From the NCBI GenBank assembly GCA_003278045.1, contig QCHG01000006.1, forward strand, positions 1 to 64,000: a DNA stretch of 64,000 nt. Direction: 5' to 3'. This DNA comes from Prochlorococcus sp. AG-402-A04. GTDB lineage: Bacteria; Cyanobacteriota; Cyanobacteriia; PCC-6307; Cyanobiaceae. Under the pieces are notes generated by a model. The model made no database searches. It saw only the letters and a program-made list of their open reading frames with translations, and was not told where the DNA came from. Below are positions 53,296 through 63,771 of this stretch, in pieces; within the stretch, counting starts at the first letter, position 1, and every line of letters begins with the position of its first letter. The translations under genes and the position numbers were made by a program.

Positions 53296-55278
53296 TTAAT
53301 CCTTAAAATTATACTTATCAGAAGTCAATAATTTCCAGTCTCCTTTTCCATTTAATTCTAAAATATTCTCGTGAAAATCTTTTAAGCTAGGTCTATGTCC
53401 AACACTAATAAGAGAAAGTTCTCGTTCTTTTAGTAAACTATATAGTTTTTTCTCAGTGTTAATATCTAAAGCACTTGTTGCTTCATCAAGTACCGCAAAT
53501 CTTGGGGAATTTAGTAAGAGTCTTGCAAAAGCTAATCTTTGTTGCTCGCCTAGGGAAAGAATTCGTGGCCAATCTTGTTTGATATCAAGATTAGGATACC
53601 GATCCACTAAGGTTTTTAGATTTACTTCATGAAGTACAGAAGTAAGATGTTCATCACTAAATTTCTTAACTTCTGTGGGATAACATAATTGTTCTCTTAA
53701 AGAACCTAGTAACATATATGGTTTTTGAGGTATGAATAACAATTCCCCAATTTTTGGTTTTTTAATTACTCCTTGATCGGGTTCCCATAAACCACTAATC
53801 ATTCTTAGTAAAGATGTTTTTCCGCATCCAGATGGTCCTACAACCAAAAGTGATTGATTATTGTCGATGCTTAAATTTAAATTCTTAATTATTGTTTTAT
53901 TTGATCCGGGTGGGCAAAGGTCAGCATTATTAATAAGAATTGAAGGGTAATCTGAAATAACGTTTTGATTGCTTGTTGGGTTGGTTTGACTAATGGATTC
54001 AACTTTTGATTGGAAACCTTCTAATCTGCCAATACCAGCAGTAAATTTTGCAAGTTCTTCGATTTGATTGACAATGAAAAATAACGAACCTTCGACCATT
54101 CCAAATGCAAAACTTGCTTGAATAAAACGTCCATAATCAATATCACCTTTAAAGTAAGGTATTGCCATTATTAAATATGGAAAGAAATTTCCAGCATAAT
54201 TAATTGATCTTCTCATGACGTCTATTATTACTCTCCAAATAATCAGTAGATTAAAGTTTCTCACCACTTCTCCTAAGCGTCTTTCAGTTTCACTTCGCTC
54301 TGGATTCTCCCCAGAGTAAAAGGCTATTGATTCAGCATTATCTCTAATATGTACTAGGCCATATCGAAAATCTGCTTCATATCTGAGTTGATCAAAGTCA
54401 ATCTTTACAAGATTTTTTCCAGCGATTAAAAGGATAGAAGTTGCAAAAGCAGCGTAACCAAATAAGGAAAAAGTAAGTGTTGTACTGATACTCCATAAAA
54501 TAAGAATATTAAGTGAAAATGTTAGTAGGGCATCAAAAATACCTAATGTGAATGAGAGACTTTGGCCGGTAAAAGCTCTGGTATCATCTGTGATTCTTTG
54601 ATCAGGATTATCTACATCGGTTTGCTCTTCATCATTGGGATTTAATTGGTAATAAGCTTTATTAGTCATATAGTCTTTGACTAAACTTTTTGAAAGCCAT
54701 TCTCTCCAAATTATTCCTAACTTATATGTAAAAAATATTTGGGAAACACGTATTGGTAGAGCCACAGCGAAACAACAAGCGTAAATCCCCAATATCCGAT
54801 AAAAACCATCTTCTTGTTTTTCTACTAAAGCATTTGTTAAATCTCTCGCTATGAATCCAATACCTGCGTTTATTCCGTTTACAGCTAAAAGCATTAATAC
54901 AATTATCGCAAGGAATAACCAATGTAACCATCTACGGTTTTTTAATTGACGTCTTAAGCTAAAAAAACTGCCAGATCCAATTAGAAATAAAGCAGAGAAA
55001 AGCAATCCCCAGCTACCAGCCCAAATTGAATTGACAGTACTTACTACACCTCCGAAATATTTTTCAAGAAAAACTGGTTGAAAACTTTCAAAAAAACTGA
55101 TTATTCCTGTAAGACCAACAAGTACTACTCCACCAACACAAAATAAAAGTGAAATCAAAAGCCATATGAATTGGAATCCATTACATTGATCTATGGGAAG
55201 AAAAAATGGTTGAGATAGTTTCCTTAATTTTTGTAACTGGTACAGTATTTTGGATTTATTATTAACTGCTTTATTCAT
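53296..55278 (-). CDS. ABC transporter, fused permease-ATPase, ABCD/SbmA-BacA-like
   Basis: The 660-residue protein is a half-transporter. The N-terminal part has six membrane segments (about 35-380) with the ABCD-type motif VDNPDQRITDDTRAFTGQSL, unlike the typical exporter. The C-terminal ATPase domain has Walker A VVGPSGCGKTS (about 475), signature LSLGEQQRLAFAR and Walker B AVLDEATSALD. The family includes peroxisomal and SbmA/BacA-like importers of peptides or cofactors; the substrate here is unknown. Upstream of the HLIP gene, downstream of the 92-residue gene on the same strand. Confidence 0.85.
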   Translation of the reverse strand: MNKAVNNKSKILYQLQKLRKLSQPFFLPIDQCNGFQFIWLLISLLFCVGGVVLVGLTGIISFFESFQPVFLEKYFGGVVSTVNSIWAGSWGLLFSALFLIGSGSFFSLRRQLKNRRWLHWLFLAIIVLMLLAVNGINAGIGFIARDLTNALVEKQEDGFYRILGIYACCFAVALPIRVSQIFFTYKLGIIWREWLSKSLVKDYMTNKAYYQLNPNDEEQTDVDNPDQRITDDTRAFTGQSLSFTLGIFDALLTFSLNILILWSISTTLTFSLFGYAAFATSILLIAGKNLVKIDFDQLRYEADFRYGLVHIRDNAESIAFYSGENPERSETERRLGEVVRNFNLLIIWRVIIDVMRRSINYAGNFFPYLIMAIPYFKGDIDYGRFIQASFAFGMVEGSLFFIVNQIEELAKFTAGIGRLEGFQSKVESISQTNPTSNQNVISDYPSILINNADLCPPGSNKTIIKNLNLSIDNNQSLLVVGPSGCGKTSLLRMISGLWEPDQGVIKKPKIGELLFIPQKPYMLLGSLREQLCYPTEVKKFSDEHLTSVLHEVNLKTLVDRYPNLDIKQDWPRILSLGEQQRLAFARLLLNSPRFAVLDEATSALDINTEKKLYSLLKERELSLISVGHRPSLKDFHENILELNGKGDWKLLTSDKYNFKD

Positions 55279-55320
55279 TACTCGACTAGTTTTATAAAAT
55301 AAATTATAACTTTTCGCAGT

Positions 55321-55599
55321 CTATTGACCAAAGCCAATAAATGAAAGTGCCCAGTCAGGTAAATTTAAGTAATTCAAGATTGTCATATTAAATTCATGAA
55401 CTTTTGGAAAAGATTTATCTAATACCCACCATAAAAGAAAAGGTAGATTAAATAAAACTTGTAATTGCCATTTATAAGTTAATACTCTCCAAATTTTTAT
55501 TAGCTTAGTTTTGAGTGAATCGTCTAGATTTTCCCAATTTTTTGAGATTAAATTGAATAAATTTTTGGATTCTGTATTTAAGGAATCTGGTGTATTCAT
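55321..55599 (-). CDS. Hypothetical membrane-associated protein (92 residues)
   Basis: The protein has a helical N-terminus (LNTESKNLFNLISKNWENLD) and a tryptophan-rich hydrophobic part (WQLQVLFNLPFLLWWVLDKS, about 43-62), then a second weaker segment LNYLNLPDWALSFIGFGQ. One membrane helix or a peripheral amphipathic helix is predicted. It is in a run of minus-strand genes (ABC, this, HIT, def). No family is recognised; the PSII-like size is suggestive only. Confidence 0.5.
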   Translation of the reverse strand: MNTPDSLNTESKNLFNLISKNWENLDDSLKTKLIKIWRVLTYKWQLQVLFNLPFLLWWVLDKSFPKVHEFNMTILNYLNLPDWALSFIGFGQ

Positions 55600-55645
55600 T
55601 TTGTTTTTACTTATTTATAACCCATTAACATATCTTTCGAGAGTT

Positions 55646-55987
55646 TTAACCTGGAGGCCAATTCATTTTTCTTCCGGATAAAAAATGAATATGTAAATGA
55701 AAAACTGTTTGTCCCGATTCTGCTCCAGTATTAATTACTGTTCTCCAATTAGTTAAATTTTTTGATTTAGCTATTTTGCTACCAATATAAAGTAAATGCC
55801 CTAATAAATTTGAATCTTCTTCAATACAATCTAATAAACTAATAATTGGCTTTTTTGGAATCACTAAAAAATGAACTGGTGCTTGCGCTTGGATATCATT
55901 AAAAGCAATACAAAAGTCGTCTTCATAAAGCTTATCGCATGGTATTTCTTCATTAATTATTTTTTGAAATATTGTAGTTTCAGTCAT
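55646..55987 (-). CDS. HIT-family nucleotide hydrolase (HinT-like)
   Basis: The 113-residue protein has the catalytic histidine triad H97-L-H99-I-H101 in VFHLHIHFLSGRKMNWPPG. The N-terminal FQKIINEEIPCDKLYEDDF is typical of HinT. HinT enzymes hydrolyse AMP-lysine and AMP-serine phosphoramidates and are cytoplasmic. It starts 4 bp downstream of def, in one operon. Intact, normal length. Confidence 0.94.
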   Translation of the reverse strand: MTETTIFQKIINEEIPCDKLYEDDFCIAFNDIQAQAPVHFLVIPKKPIISLLDCIEEDSNLLGHLLYIGSKIAKSKNLTNWRTVINTGAESGQTVFHLHIHFLSGRKMNWPPG

Positions 55988-55991
55988 TAGA

Positions 55992-56597
55992 TTAATTGAT
56001 AGAAATTACGTCTTTTTCGTTAAACCCTTCCTTAGTAAGTTCTTTGTTCAAATCATCTTTTGCTGTAACTCTATCAACAAATAGTATTCCATTTAAGTGA
56101 TCCATTTCGTGTTGAATACACCTCGCTAGAAGTCCGTCTGCTTTCATTTTACGTGGTCTCCCCATTTCATCCCTAAATTTTAATTTTATCGTTGATGGTC
56201 TTACTACATTTAAATAGACGCCAGGTATACTCAAGCAGCCTTCTTCGTATGAATTAAGGGTTGTTCCAAAGTCTGTAATTTCTGGATTAATTAATATTAA
56301 AGGTTCTGCTGCTGAATCTTCAAAATTTACATCTATGACAAGAAGCTCTTTGTTGACACCAATTTGAGGTGCGGCAAGACCAATTCCTTTAGCTGCATAC
56401 ATGCTTTGGAGCATTTCTCTAGCAAGTTTTCTAATCGATTCGTCAACCTTAGTTATCCTTTTGGAATTTTGTCTTAATACATCATCACCAAGTTTATAGA
56501 TGTCTAGAGATGGCTTACCTTTTTGTTCTTTTGCAATTTTTTCTGAGCTTCCATTTGTTCTTGACTTTTTTGCAAGTTGTGAAAAATGGTTAGCCAC
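55992..56597 (-). CDS. def: Peptide deformylase
   Basis: The 201-residue protein has the three PDF motifs: GIGLAAPQIG (71-80), EEGCLSIPG (C121 metal ligand) and QHEMDHLNG (H163, E164, H167). The metal is probably Fe. It removes N-formyl groups from nascent proteins. An N-terminal extension of about 30 residues (HFSQLAKKSRTNGSSEK) precedes the domain, as in several cyanobacteria. Start ATG 56597; divergent from the S9 peptidase gene, 78 bp. Confidence 0.96.
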   Translation of the reverse strand: MANHFSQLAKKSRTNGSSEKIAKEQKGKPSLDIYKLGDDVLRQNSKRITKVDESIRKLAREMLQSMYAAKGIGLAAPQIGVNKELLVIDVNFEDSAAEPLILINPEITDFGTTLNSYEEGCLSIPGVYLNVVRPSTIKLKFRDEMGRPRKMKADGLLARCIQHEMDHLNGILFVDRVTAKDDLNKELTKEGFNEKDVISIN

Positions 56598-56675
56598 GTT
56601 AAGAAAAGTTTTTAATTGAGAGTTTAGCTATAAAAATACTAGCACTTTAATTTACTTTCTTTATAGTTTTTATCA

Positions 56676-58601
56676 ATGAGTAAGAATGATACTTTAAAAG
56701 TTGGGAAAACTGAATCTAAAAAAAAAGCTTTTAAGGAATTAACTATTATTAGGGATATTATTTTTTGGATTGATGTTGTTGATCAAGGCCAAAATGAGAA
56801 TGCCATTTTTGCAAGACCATTTAATGAAAAAGGGGCGTTTCCTCAGAAATTAACAATTAAAAAATATAATATTAGAAATAATTTCCATGGATATGGCGGT
56901 AAATCTTATAAATGTATAAATTTAAAAAATAATTTTTATTTGATATGGATAGATCAGATTACCAAGGCAGTATGGTTTCAAATTTTTAAAGAAGTAGCGT
57001 CAAGTTATAGAAGTCAAAATAAATATCTGGATTCAGTTCAAGAACCTAGACAACTATCTAAATCAATCGCTGGAAATTTTGATTCTTCATTTGTCATTTC
57101 TGAAAAAAATCTTTTGTATGGTATTTGCGAAATAGATAATAGAGATTATTTATTTTCGTTAAACTTAAACAAAACTAAACAAGATATTCATCGAATAAAA
57201 AAATTTAAAAATTTTGCTGGGGAACTATCTTCTAATACTTCTGCTAACTTACTTTCTTGGATAGAGTGGGATTCTCCATACATGCCCTGGGAGAAAAATG
57301 ATCTGTTTTTTGCTCAAATAGATTTAGATGGAGAGATACAAAAAATAAAAAAATTCTCAAATAAGCTGATAAATGAAAAAAAAAAAGTTTCTTTTTTTCA
57401 ACCCTATTGGATAAGTGAAACACTTTTAGTATGTTCGGAAGATAGTTCTGGATGGTGGAACTTATTGTTTTTAGATGTTAGTGAAATTGAGAATATTCTT
57501 ATTAAGAAAAAAGTAGAGAGAAATTTGATTGAATATGGAGTACCACAATGGGTCTCAGGAATAACATTTTTTTCAGGGACAATAAAAAATTTATTTTGCC
57601 TAGCAAAAAAAGAAAATAATTTCATAGTAGAACAATATAAAAATCTTGAATTCGTTAAAGAATTTTTTACTCCTTTTACCTCAATAAGTGAATTTAGTGT
57701 TTTTCGCAAAAAAGTTCTTTTAAAAGGTTATGGATCTGATTTTTTGGGAATTGTATTCGAAATTGATTTTGCAGAAAAAGTTTTATCAAATTTTTCTAAG
57801 CAGATATTTGTTGATCATATAAAAGTTTGTTCAAAACCTGAATCATTTTGGTTTAAAGGTTTTGAAGATCAATCTACTCATTCTTTTCTTTATAGGCCGC
57901 TTGTTGAAAATTTTAAAAAGCCACCGCTCCTTCTAAGAGCACATAGCGGACCAACTTCATGTTTTGATGGATCATACAATTCTGAAGTTCAATATTGGAC
58001 TTCGAAGGGATTTTTTGTTGCTGAAGTCAATTATGGAGGATCATCAGGATTTGGCAAAGCATATAGAGAGAGGTTGAATTATAAATGGGGTATTGTTGAT
58101 TCTTATGATTGCAAAGCACTAGCTCTTGAATTGATTAAATCAAATCAAGTTGATAGTGAAAAAGTAGTAATTTTTGGGAATAGTGCTGGTGGATTAACTG
58201 CCCTGAATTGTTTATTATATGGGTCTATTTTTACAGCAGCAATTTGTAAATATCCTGTTATTGATTTGAAGGATATGCACTACAATACTCATAGATTTGA
58301 AAAAGATTATTTAAAATCTTTATTAGGAAATTATGAGGAATATTTGGATGATTACATAAATAGATCGCCAATAAATCAAATTAACAAAATAAAAAAACCT
58401 ATCTTATTGTTTCATGGAAAAAAAGATACAGTTATTTCTTATAAACAAACTTTAAAAATTCAAGAAATTTTGATTCAGAATAATAAATATTCAGAAGTCA
58501 TTTTTTTTGATAATGAAGGGCATGGTTTTAGAAATATTGAAAATAAAGAAGTAGTGATGCAAAAATCTCAGGAATTTTTAAAAAATGCTTTGAATATTTA
58601 A
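56676..58601 (+). CDS. S9 family serine peptidase (prolyl oligopeptidase-like)
   Basis: The 641-residue protein has an N-terminal beta-propeller-like region (about 30-390) and a C-terminal alpha/beta hydrolase domain (about 395-641). The nucleophile is S503 in FGNSAGGLT, the catalytic Asp is in FHGKKDTVISYKQ and the His in FDNEGHGFRN. The family cleaves short, proline-containing peptides, or acts as acylaminoacyl peptidase; this one is nearer the latter by layout. No signal peptide, so cytoplasmic. The last codons overlap sufS by 4 nt in convergent orientation. Confidence 0.88.
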   Translation: MSKNDTLKVGKTESKKKAFKELTIIRDIIFWIDVVDQGQNENAIFARPFNEKGAFPQKLTIKKYNIRNNFHGYGGKSYKCINLKNNFYLIWIDQITKAVWFQIFKEVASSYRSQNKYLDSVQEPRQLSKSIAGNFDSSFVISEKNLLYGICEIDNRDYLFSLNLNKTKQDIHRIKKFKNFAGELSSNTSANLLSWIEWDSPYMPWEKNDLFFAQIDLDGEIQKIKKFSNKLINEKKKVSFFQPYWISETLLVCSEDSSGWWNLLFLDVSEIENILIKKKVERNLIEYGVPQWVSGITFFSGTIKNLFCLAKKENNFIVEQYKNLEFVKEFFTPFTSISEFSVFRKKVLLKGYGSDFLGIVFEIDFAEKVLSNFSKQIFVDHIKVCSKPESFWFKGFEDQSTHSFLYRPLVENFKKPPLLLRAHSGPTSCFDGSYNSEVQYWTSKGFFVAEVNYGGSSGFGKAYRERLNYKWGIVDSYDCKALALELIKSNQVDSEKVVIFGNSAGGLTALNCLLYGSIFTAAICKYPVIDLKDMHYNTHRFEKDYLKSLLGNYEEYLDDYINRSPINQINKIKKPILLFHGKKDTVISYKQTLKIQEILIQNNKYSEVIFFDNEGHGFRNIENKEVVMQKSQEFLKNALNI

Positions 58602-59851
58602 GAATTGATTTTTAGAAAATCAATAGTATCTTTTAATTTTTCTATAAACATATCAATTTCTTCCTTATTGGTTGTGAAATTCATGCTGATTCTAGCTGTT
58701 GATTTAATTCCAATGTATCTGTGAAGAGGTTGACAGCAATGGTGGCCGCTTCTAATGCAAATTCCTTTTGAATCAAGAATTTCTGCAATATCATTTGAAT
58801 GTATGTTTTTTATATAAAAGGTGGCAAGTGAAGCTCTGTCTGGATCTATTTCCGGCGATGGACCTATGATTTCAATATTTTCTATTTGATTTAATTTTTC
58901 AAATAAATATTTAGTAATAGTCTTTTCATATGCATGGATTTCATTCAATCCAATATTGTTAATATAATTAATTGCTTCGGCAAGACCTATTGCTTCTGCA
59001 ATGGCTGGAGTTCCAGCTTCAAATTTGTGTGGTAGCTCTGCCCAAGTACTTGTCTCTTCAAAAACATCTTGAATCATTTCGCCACCTCCAAAGAGAGGTG
59101 GAATTTTTTCTAGGATTTCTTTTCTTGACCAGAGGAAGCCAATACCTGTAGGACCACATAGTTTATGTCCTGATCCAGCTAAAAAATCTATATTAAGATC
59201 ACTCACATCCAGTTTTTGATGAGCCAAACTTTGGCAAGCATCTATTAACATTAAAGAACCGTTTTGTTTGGCTAATTTAGTTATTTCCTTGATTGGATTA
59301 CAGCAACCTAGAGTATTACTAACATGAACTAGGCTAACAAGTTTTGTTCTAGATGTTAGTTTTGATTTAAAGTCGTCTATATCTAATTTCCCATCCTTAT
59401 CTATTCCTATAAATTTTAATTTGCATTTATTTTTTGCTGCAACCATTTGCCATGGAACAATATTGCTATGATGCTCCATTATTGATAAGAGAATTTCATC
59501 GTTTTCTTTTAATGAATATTCGCCCCATGATCTAGCTACTAGATTGATAGCTTCAGTAGCATTTCTCGTGAAAATAATTTCTTTTGCTGAATTCGCTTTT
59601 ATATATTTGCTAATTAAATATCGTGCATTTTCAAATTCTTCTGTTGCTTTAGCACTTAATTGATGAGCCCCTCTATGTACATTGGCATTAAAGTTTTTGT
59701 AATATTCATCAATTTTTTTTAAGACTTGTATTGGTTTTTGTGTGGTTGCAGCATGGTCTAAATAAATAATTTGCTCATTACTTTTTAAGTTCTTATTTAA
59801 AAGAGGAAAGTCTTTCTTCGTTATTTCAGGAAAATTTTGAATCGTTTCCAT
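58598..59851 (-). CDS. sufS: Cysteine desulfurase SufS
   Basis: The 417-residue group II desulfurase has the PLP lysine K230 in LAGSGHKLCGPTG and the catalytic cysteine C372 in IRSGHHCCQPLH. Ends of SufS-type loops (RNATEAINLVARSWG) fit. It supplies persulfide sulfur to SufBCD for Fe-S clusters. It is last of the sufBCDS operon, sharing one base with sufD (stop/start A at 59851). Its 3' end overlaps the S9 peptidase stop. Confidence 0.96.
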   Translation of the reverse strand: METIQNFPEITKKDFPLLNKNLKSNEQIIYLDHAATTQKPIQVLKKIDEYYKNFNANVHRGAHQLSAKATEEFENARYLISKYIKANSAKEIIFTRNATEAINLVARSWGEYSLKENDEILLSIMEHHSNIVPWQMVAAKNKCKLKFIGIDKDGKLDIDDFKSKLTSRTKLVSLVHVSNTLGCCNPIKEITKLAKQNGSLMLIDACQSLAHQKLDVSDLNIDFLAGSGHKLCGPTGIGFLWSRKEILEKIPPLFGGGEMIQDVFEETSTWAELPHKFEAGTPAIAEAIGLAEAINYINNIGLNEIHAYEKTITKYLFEKLNQIENIEIIGPSPEIDPDRASLATFYIKNIHSNDIAEILDSKGICIRSGHHCCQPLHRYIGIKSTARISMNFTTNKEEIDMFIEKLKDTIDFLKINS

Positions 59852-61068
59852 TAATTCTCATTTAAAAGTTTATCAAGCAAATCCCATCTATCTTTTGAAA
59901 TGGGAATAAATGAAATTATTTCTTGAAAGTAAGAACTTAATTGTAGTTTACTTGCTTCTGTTAATGTGATCCCTCTTGTTCGCATATAAAAAAGTTCTTC
60001 TTCATTTAATTGCGAAATTGTAGCTCCATGTTTGCATTTGACATCATCAGCAATTATTTCTAATTGAGGTTTGGTATCTATTTGTGCGAGATTTGATAAA
60101 AGTAAATTTCTGCTTAATTGGGAAGCATCAGTTCTCTGGGCAATTTTCGGAACTATTATTGAACCTTCAAATATTGCATGTGATTTATCATCAGCAAGTG
60201 ATTTATTAATTTGATCTAGAAATCCATTTGGGCCATTAAATTCGATTTTTGTATAGGTTGAAATTTGCTCATCTTTTTTTGTTATTTGCATACTTTTGAT
60301 ATTTGTTTTAGCGTTTCCCGCAGATTGTTTAATACTAATTTCAAATCTCGCGTAATTGAATTTGAAATGTAAAGATCCTAAATTGTATGCACTATTTTTT
60401 TGTTGAATTACATTGAGAGAATTTAATAGATTGGATCTGTTTTCACCGTAAGAAACAACACCATGATTTACGGAACTATTTTCTTTCAAGCAAAAGAAAG
60501 TTGATTGAGATAATGAAGAGTTTTCTTTACCAAGATTTACTTGTAATAATTCAACATCACAATTCTTTTCTAAAAATATTACGAGGGTTTTTGCGTTTAA
60601 AGAATTACTTGAGGCATGACTAAAAATTTCAATAGGAGGAATTTTTGATCCATTTATTTTTAATCCCAAAATATGATTTTTACAACTTAAAGACAGATTT
60701 AGTAGGTCACTCCAATTTTCGTTTTGCTTAAAGAAAGATATCTGTTCTTTGATATATTTTTGTAATTCATCCTCACTTAATTGCTGTATTGAATAATTTT
60801 TCTCTATTAATTTAATTTGGCAATTCTCACCAATTATTAATCTAATAGTACTTTGAGGATTTTTCGGATATGGTATATCAAATTTCGAATCTTTTTCATT
60901 AAATGTGTAATCTAAAAAGTTTGACAATTTTGACTTATTTGAAAGTCTCCAAAGTTCACTTTTAGGATTAGGGAGAGGGCTTGATTGTAATTTATGACGA
61001 CAGATTTTTTGTATTTCTGTTAGGTAATCATTCGATTTATTAGTTTTTATTTTTTCAATAATTTCCAT
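59851..61068 (-). CDS. sufD: Fe-S cluster assembly protein SufD
   Basis: The 405-residue protein is a SufB/SufD-type beta-helix scaffold. Recognisable segments are HAIFEGSIIVPKIAQRTDAS, and the C-terminal DVKCKHGATISQLNEEELFY and MRTRGITLTEASKL. It forms SufBC2D with its neighbours. It overlaps sufS by one base, and ends of the sufC gene are 4 bp upstream, indicating one transcript. Normal length. Confidence 0.95.
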   Translation of the reverse strand: MEIIEKIKTNKSNDYLTEIQKICRHKLQSSPLPNPKSELWRLSNKSKLSNFLDYTFNEKDSKFDIPYPKNPQSTIRLIIGENCQIKLIEKNYSIQQLSEDELQKYIKEQISFFKQNENWSDLLNLSLSCKNHILGLKINGSKIPPIEIFSHASSNSLNAKTLVIFLEKNCDVELLQVNLGKENSSLSQSTFFCLKENSSVNHGVVSYGENRSNLLNSLNVIQQKNSAYNLGSLHFKFNYARFEISIKQSAGNAKTNIKSMQITKKDEQISTYTKIEFNGPNGFLDQINKSLADDKSHAIFEGSIIVPKIAQRTDASQLSRNLLLSNLAQIDTKPQLEIIADDVKCKHGATISQLNEEELFYMRTRGITLTEASKLQLSSYFQEIISFIPISKDRWDLLDKLLNEN

Positions 61069-61072
61069 CTGT

Positions 61073-61858
61073 TTAGGTCTCTTTTATAAAGTTATCAGTC
61101 CATTCATACCCTTTTTCCTCAAGCTCTAGAGCAAGATCACTCTCACCAGTTTTTATGATTCGTCCGTCTGACATAACATGGACATAATTTGGTTTAATTT
61201 CATCCAATAATCTTTGGTAGTGGGTAATAAGTATAATTCCAGTTTGTGCATTTGATATTTTTTTAATTCCTGATGCCACTATTCTTAGAGCATCGATATC
61301 TAGACCTGAATCGGTCTCATCTAATATTGCTATCTTGGGCTCAAGTAAAGCCATTTGCAGAATCTCATTTCTTTTTTTTTCACCTCCGGAAAAGCCTTGA
61401 TTTACACTCCTTGATAGGAATGCGTGATCCATTTTCACAATTTCTAACTTTTCTTTAACTAATTCTTCAAAATCAAAAGTATCCAATTCTTCTTTGTTGA
61501 GGAATTTCCTTCTAGCATTAGTTGAAACTCTCAGAAACTCAAGATTACTTACACCTGGAATCTCAATTGGATATTGAAAACCAAGAAAAATTCCTGATTG
61601 AGATCTCTCTTCAGGTTCTAGAGAGTTGATGTTTTCACCTAAAAATTTTATGTCGCCATCTGTAATATTATAAGAGGGATGTCCTGCAATGATTTTCGAA
61701 AAAGTACTTTTGCCACATCCATTTCTTCCCATAATGGCGTGGATTTCTCCAGGATAGACAGAAAGTGAAACCCCTTTTAAAATTGGACGATTATCAGTAG
61801 ATGCAGAGAGATTTTCAACTTCTAAAATTGGATCTGATTCTTTCATTATACTTTGCAT
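61073..61858 (-). CDS. sufC: Fe-S cluster assembly ATPase SufC
   Basis: The 261-residue ABC-type ATPase has Walker [14 protein letters not shown], signature SGGEKKRNE and Walker [18 protein letters not shown], which are diagnostic of SufC. The start is ATG 61858; a second ATG four codons on (MKESDP) is a possible start. It hydrolyses ATP to drive cluster assembly on SufBD; it is not a transporter. It lies 21 bp downstream of sufB. Confidence 0.96.
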   Translation of the reverse strand: MQSIMKESDPILEVENLSASTDNRPILKGVSLSVYPGEIHAIMGRNGCGKSTFSKIIAGHPSYNITDGDIKFLGENINSLEPEERSQSGIFLGFQYPIEIPGVSNLEFLRVSTNARRKFLNKEELDTFDFEELVKEKLEIVKMDHAFLSRSVNQGFSGGEKKRNEILQMALLEPKIAILDETDSGLDIDALRIVASGIKKISNAQTGIILITHYQRLLDEIKPNYVHVMSDGRIIKTGESDLALELEEKGYEWTDNFIKET

Positions 61859-61879
61859 TTCAGTTTAGAAATTGATTAA

Positions 61880-63322
61880 TTAACCTACTGATCCCTCTAA
61901 TTTAAGTGCCAGTAACTTATCTGCTTCAGCAGCAAATTCCATAGGTAATTGATTAAATACATCTCTGCAAAAACCGCTGACCATCATAGATACTGCCTCC
62001 TCAAATTCTATACCTCTGCTTTGGAGATAAAAAAGTTGATCTTCTGAGATTCTACATGTGCTTGCTTCATGCTCAATTTCAGAATTGGGTTGTTGAGATT
62101 TGATGTAAGGGAATGTATTTGCAGAAGCTTGATCCCCTATTAACATTGAATCACATTGACTGTAATTTCTTGACCCTGTAGCTTTTGTTCCCATTTTGAC
62201 AAGACCTCTATAGCTATTTTTTGAGTTACCTGCACTAATACCTTTGCTAACAATAGTTGATTTGGTCTTAGGACCAATATGGATCATTTTTGTGCCGGTA
62301 TCTGCTTGCTGAAGATTATTGGTGAGAGCCACTGAATAAAATTCTCCTACAGATTCTTCCCCTAAAAGAAGACAGCTAGGATATTTCCATGTAATTGCAG
62401 ACCCCGTTTCAACTTGAGACCAGCTAATTTTACTTCTCTTACCAAGACATTTTCCTCTCTTGGTGACAAAATTAAAAATTCCGCCAATACCTTCTTCATC
62501 ACCAGCATACCAATTTTGTACTGTTGAATATTTTATTGAGGCGTCGTCTAGTGCTATAAGCTCTACAACTGCTGCATGTAGGGTATTTGTATCAAACATT
62601 GGAGCTGTACAACCTTCTAGATAACTTACAGAACTTGATTCTTCAGCAATAATTAGTGTTCTTTCGAATTGTCCTGAATCTCCACTATTAATTCTGAAGT
62701 AGGAAGATAGATCCATAGGGCAGGTAACACCTTTTGGGATATAAACAAAAGAACCATCACTAAAAACTGCTGAATTTAGTGCTGCAAAATAATTATCACT
62801 AGCTGGAACTACTGTGCCTAAATATTTTTCAATCAAATCCGCGTGATTTTTTACTGCTTCACTAATTGAGCAAAATATAACTCCATGTTCAGCAAGTTCT
62901 TCTCTAAAAGTTGTGGCTATAGAAACACTATCAAAGACAGCATCTACTGCTACATTTGTGAGTTTTTTTTGCTCCGTGAGGGGTATTCCTAATTTGTCAA
63001 AAGTCTCAAGAAGTTTGGGATCAACTTCATCTAAGCTAGAAATTTTCTCCTTTTGCTTAGGAGCAGAGTAGTAAATAATATCTTGATAATCAATTTTTTT
63101 ATATCCTAATGCTGCCCAATCAGGCTCTTTCATTTTTTGCCATTTTTTAAAGGCTTTTAATCTAAAATCGAGAAGAAATTTTGGCTCTTCTTTTTTCTGT
63201 GAAATTAATTTTATGATATCTTCATTTAATCCCTTTTCTATTTTTTCAGTTTCAATATCAGTAATGAAACCATATTTGTAGGGCTCTTTTACTACATCTT
63301 TAACTGAATTTTCGTTTACCAT
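61880..63322 (-). CDS. sufB: Fe-S cluster assembly protein SufB
   Basis: The 480-residue protein has the SufB hallmarks [59 protein letters not shown] and [20 protein letters not shown], the region with the cluster-site glutamate and cysteine. It is first gene of sufBCDS. In many cyanobacteria the divergent neighbour is the repressor sufR; here it is an unrelated 117-residue gene (63418). Start ATG 63322; upstream 95 bp are AT-rich promoter DNA. Confidence 0.96.
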   Translation of the reverse strand: MVNENSVKDVVKEPYKYGFITDIETEKIEKGLNEDIIKLISQKKEEPKFLLDFRLKAFKKWQKMKEPDWAALGYKKIDYQDIIYYSAPKQKEKISSLDEVDPKLLETFDKLGIPLTEQKKLTNVAVDAVFDSVSIATTFREELAEHGVIFCSISEAVKNHADLIEKYLGTVVPASDNYFAALNSAVFSDGSFVYIPKGVTCPMDLSSYFRINSGDSGQFERTLIIAEESSSVSYLEGCTAPMFDTNTLHAAVVELIALDDASIKYSTVQNWYAGDEEGIGGIFNFVTKRGKCLGKRSKISWSQVETGSAITWKYPSCLLLGEESVGEFYSVALTNNLQQADTGTKMIHIGPKTKSTIVSKGISAGNSKNSYRGLVKMGTKATGSRNYSQCDSMLIGDQASANTFPYIKSQQPNSEIEHEASTCRISEDQLFYLQSRGIEFEEAVSMMVSGFCRDVFNQLPMEFAAEADKLLALKLEGSVG

Positions 63323-63417
63323 GTTATCAAAAATAACTTATTACAATTAGCTTTATATACTTTAACGAAAGATACCCCCAATATTGAGTTTTTTTCCTTT
63401 ATTAAAACTAAAAATTA

Positions 63418-63771
63418 ATGTCTAATCATCTTGATCCCTTGTCTAACCCATTAAACATAAAAACTATTCAAGAAATTGATAATCTTGATCTACCTATAAT
63501 GCAGAAACATCATTTAAGAATACTCGCTCATTGCCTTCAGATTTTAAAAATTATTAATGTAGACAATAGTTTAAAAAATCATAATAAAAACCCCTTGAGA
63601 GAATGGTGTGATAACCAATCCAAAAAATTTGATGATAAAAAATTTAGTGATCTTTTTTATGAGCAGTTAGAAACCACCTCGAAAAAATTAAGTACTTTTT
63701 CAAAAAAAATAGGTAAAAGTATTGAGGATCTAGAGATAGATGATTTAGTATTTCTAGTTGAACAACGATGA
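63418..63771 (+). CDS. Hypothetical helical protein divergent from suf operon
   Basis: The 117-residue protein is soluble and helical: MSNHLDPLSNPLNIKTIQEI, then LPIMQKHHLRILAHCLQILK, NPLREWCDNQSKKFDDKKFS and a C-terminal GKSIEDLEIDDLVFLVEQR. It has two cysteines and a histidine cluster (KHHLRILAHC) but no winged-helix or Fe-S signature, so it does not look like SufR. It is divergent from sufB (95 bp). Function unknown; it is likely core in this lineage. Confidence 0.6.
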   Translation: MSNHLDPLSNPLNIKTIQEIDNLDLPIMQKHHLRILAHCLQILKIINVDNSLKNHNKNPLREWCDNQSKKFDDKKFSDLFYEQLETTSKKLSTFSKKIGKSIEDLEIDDLVFLVEQR

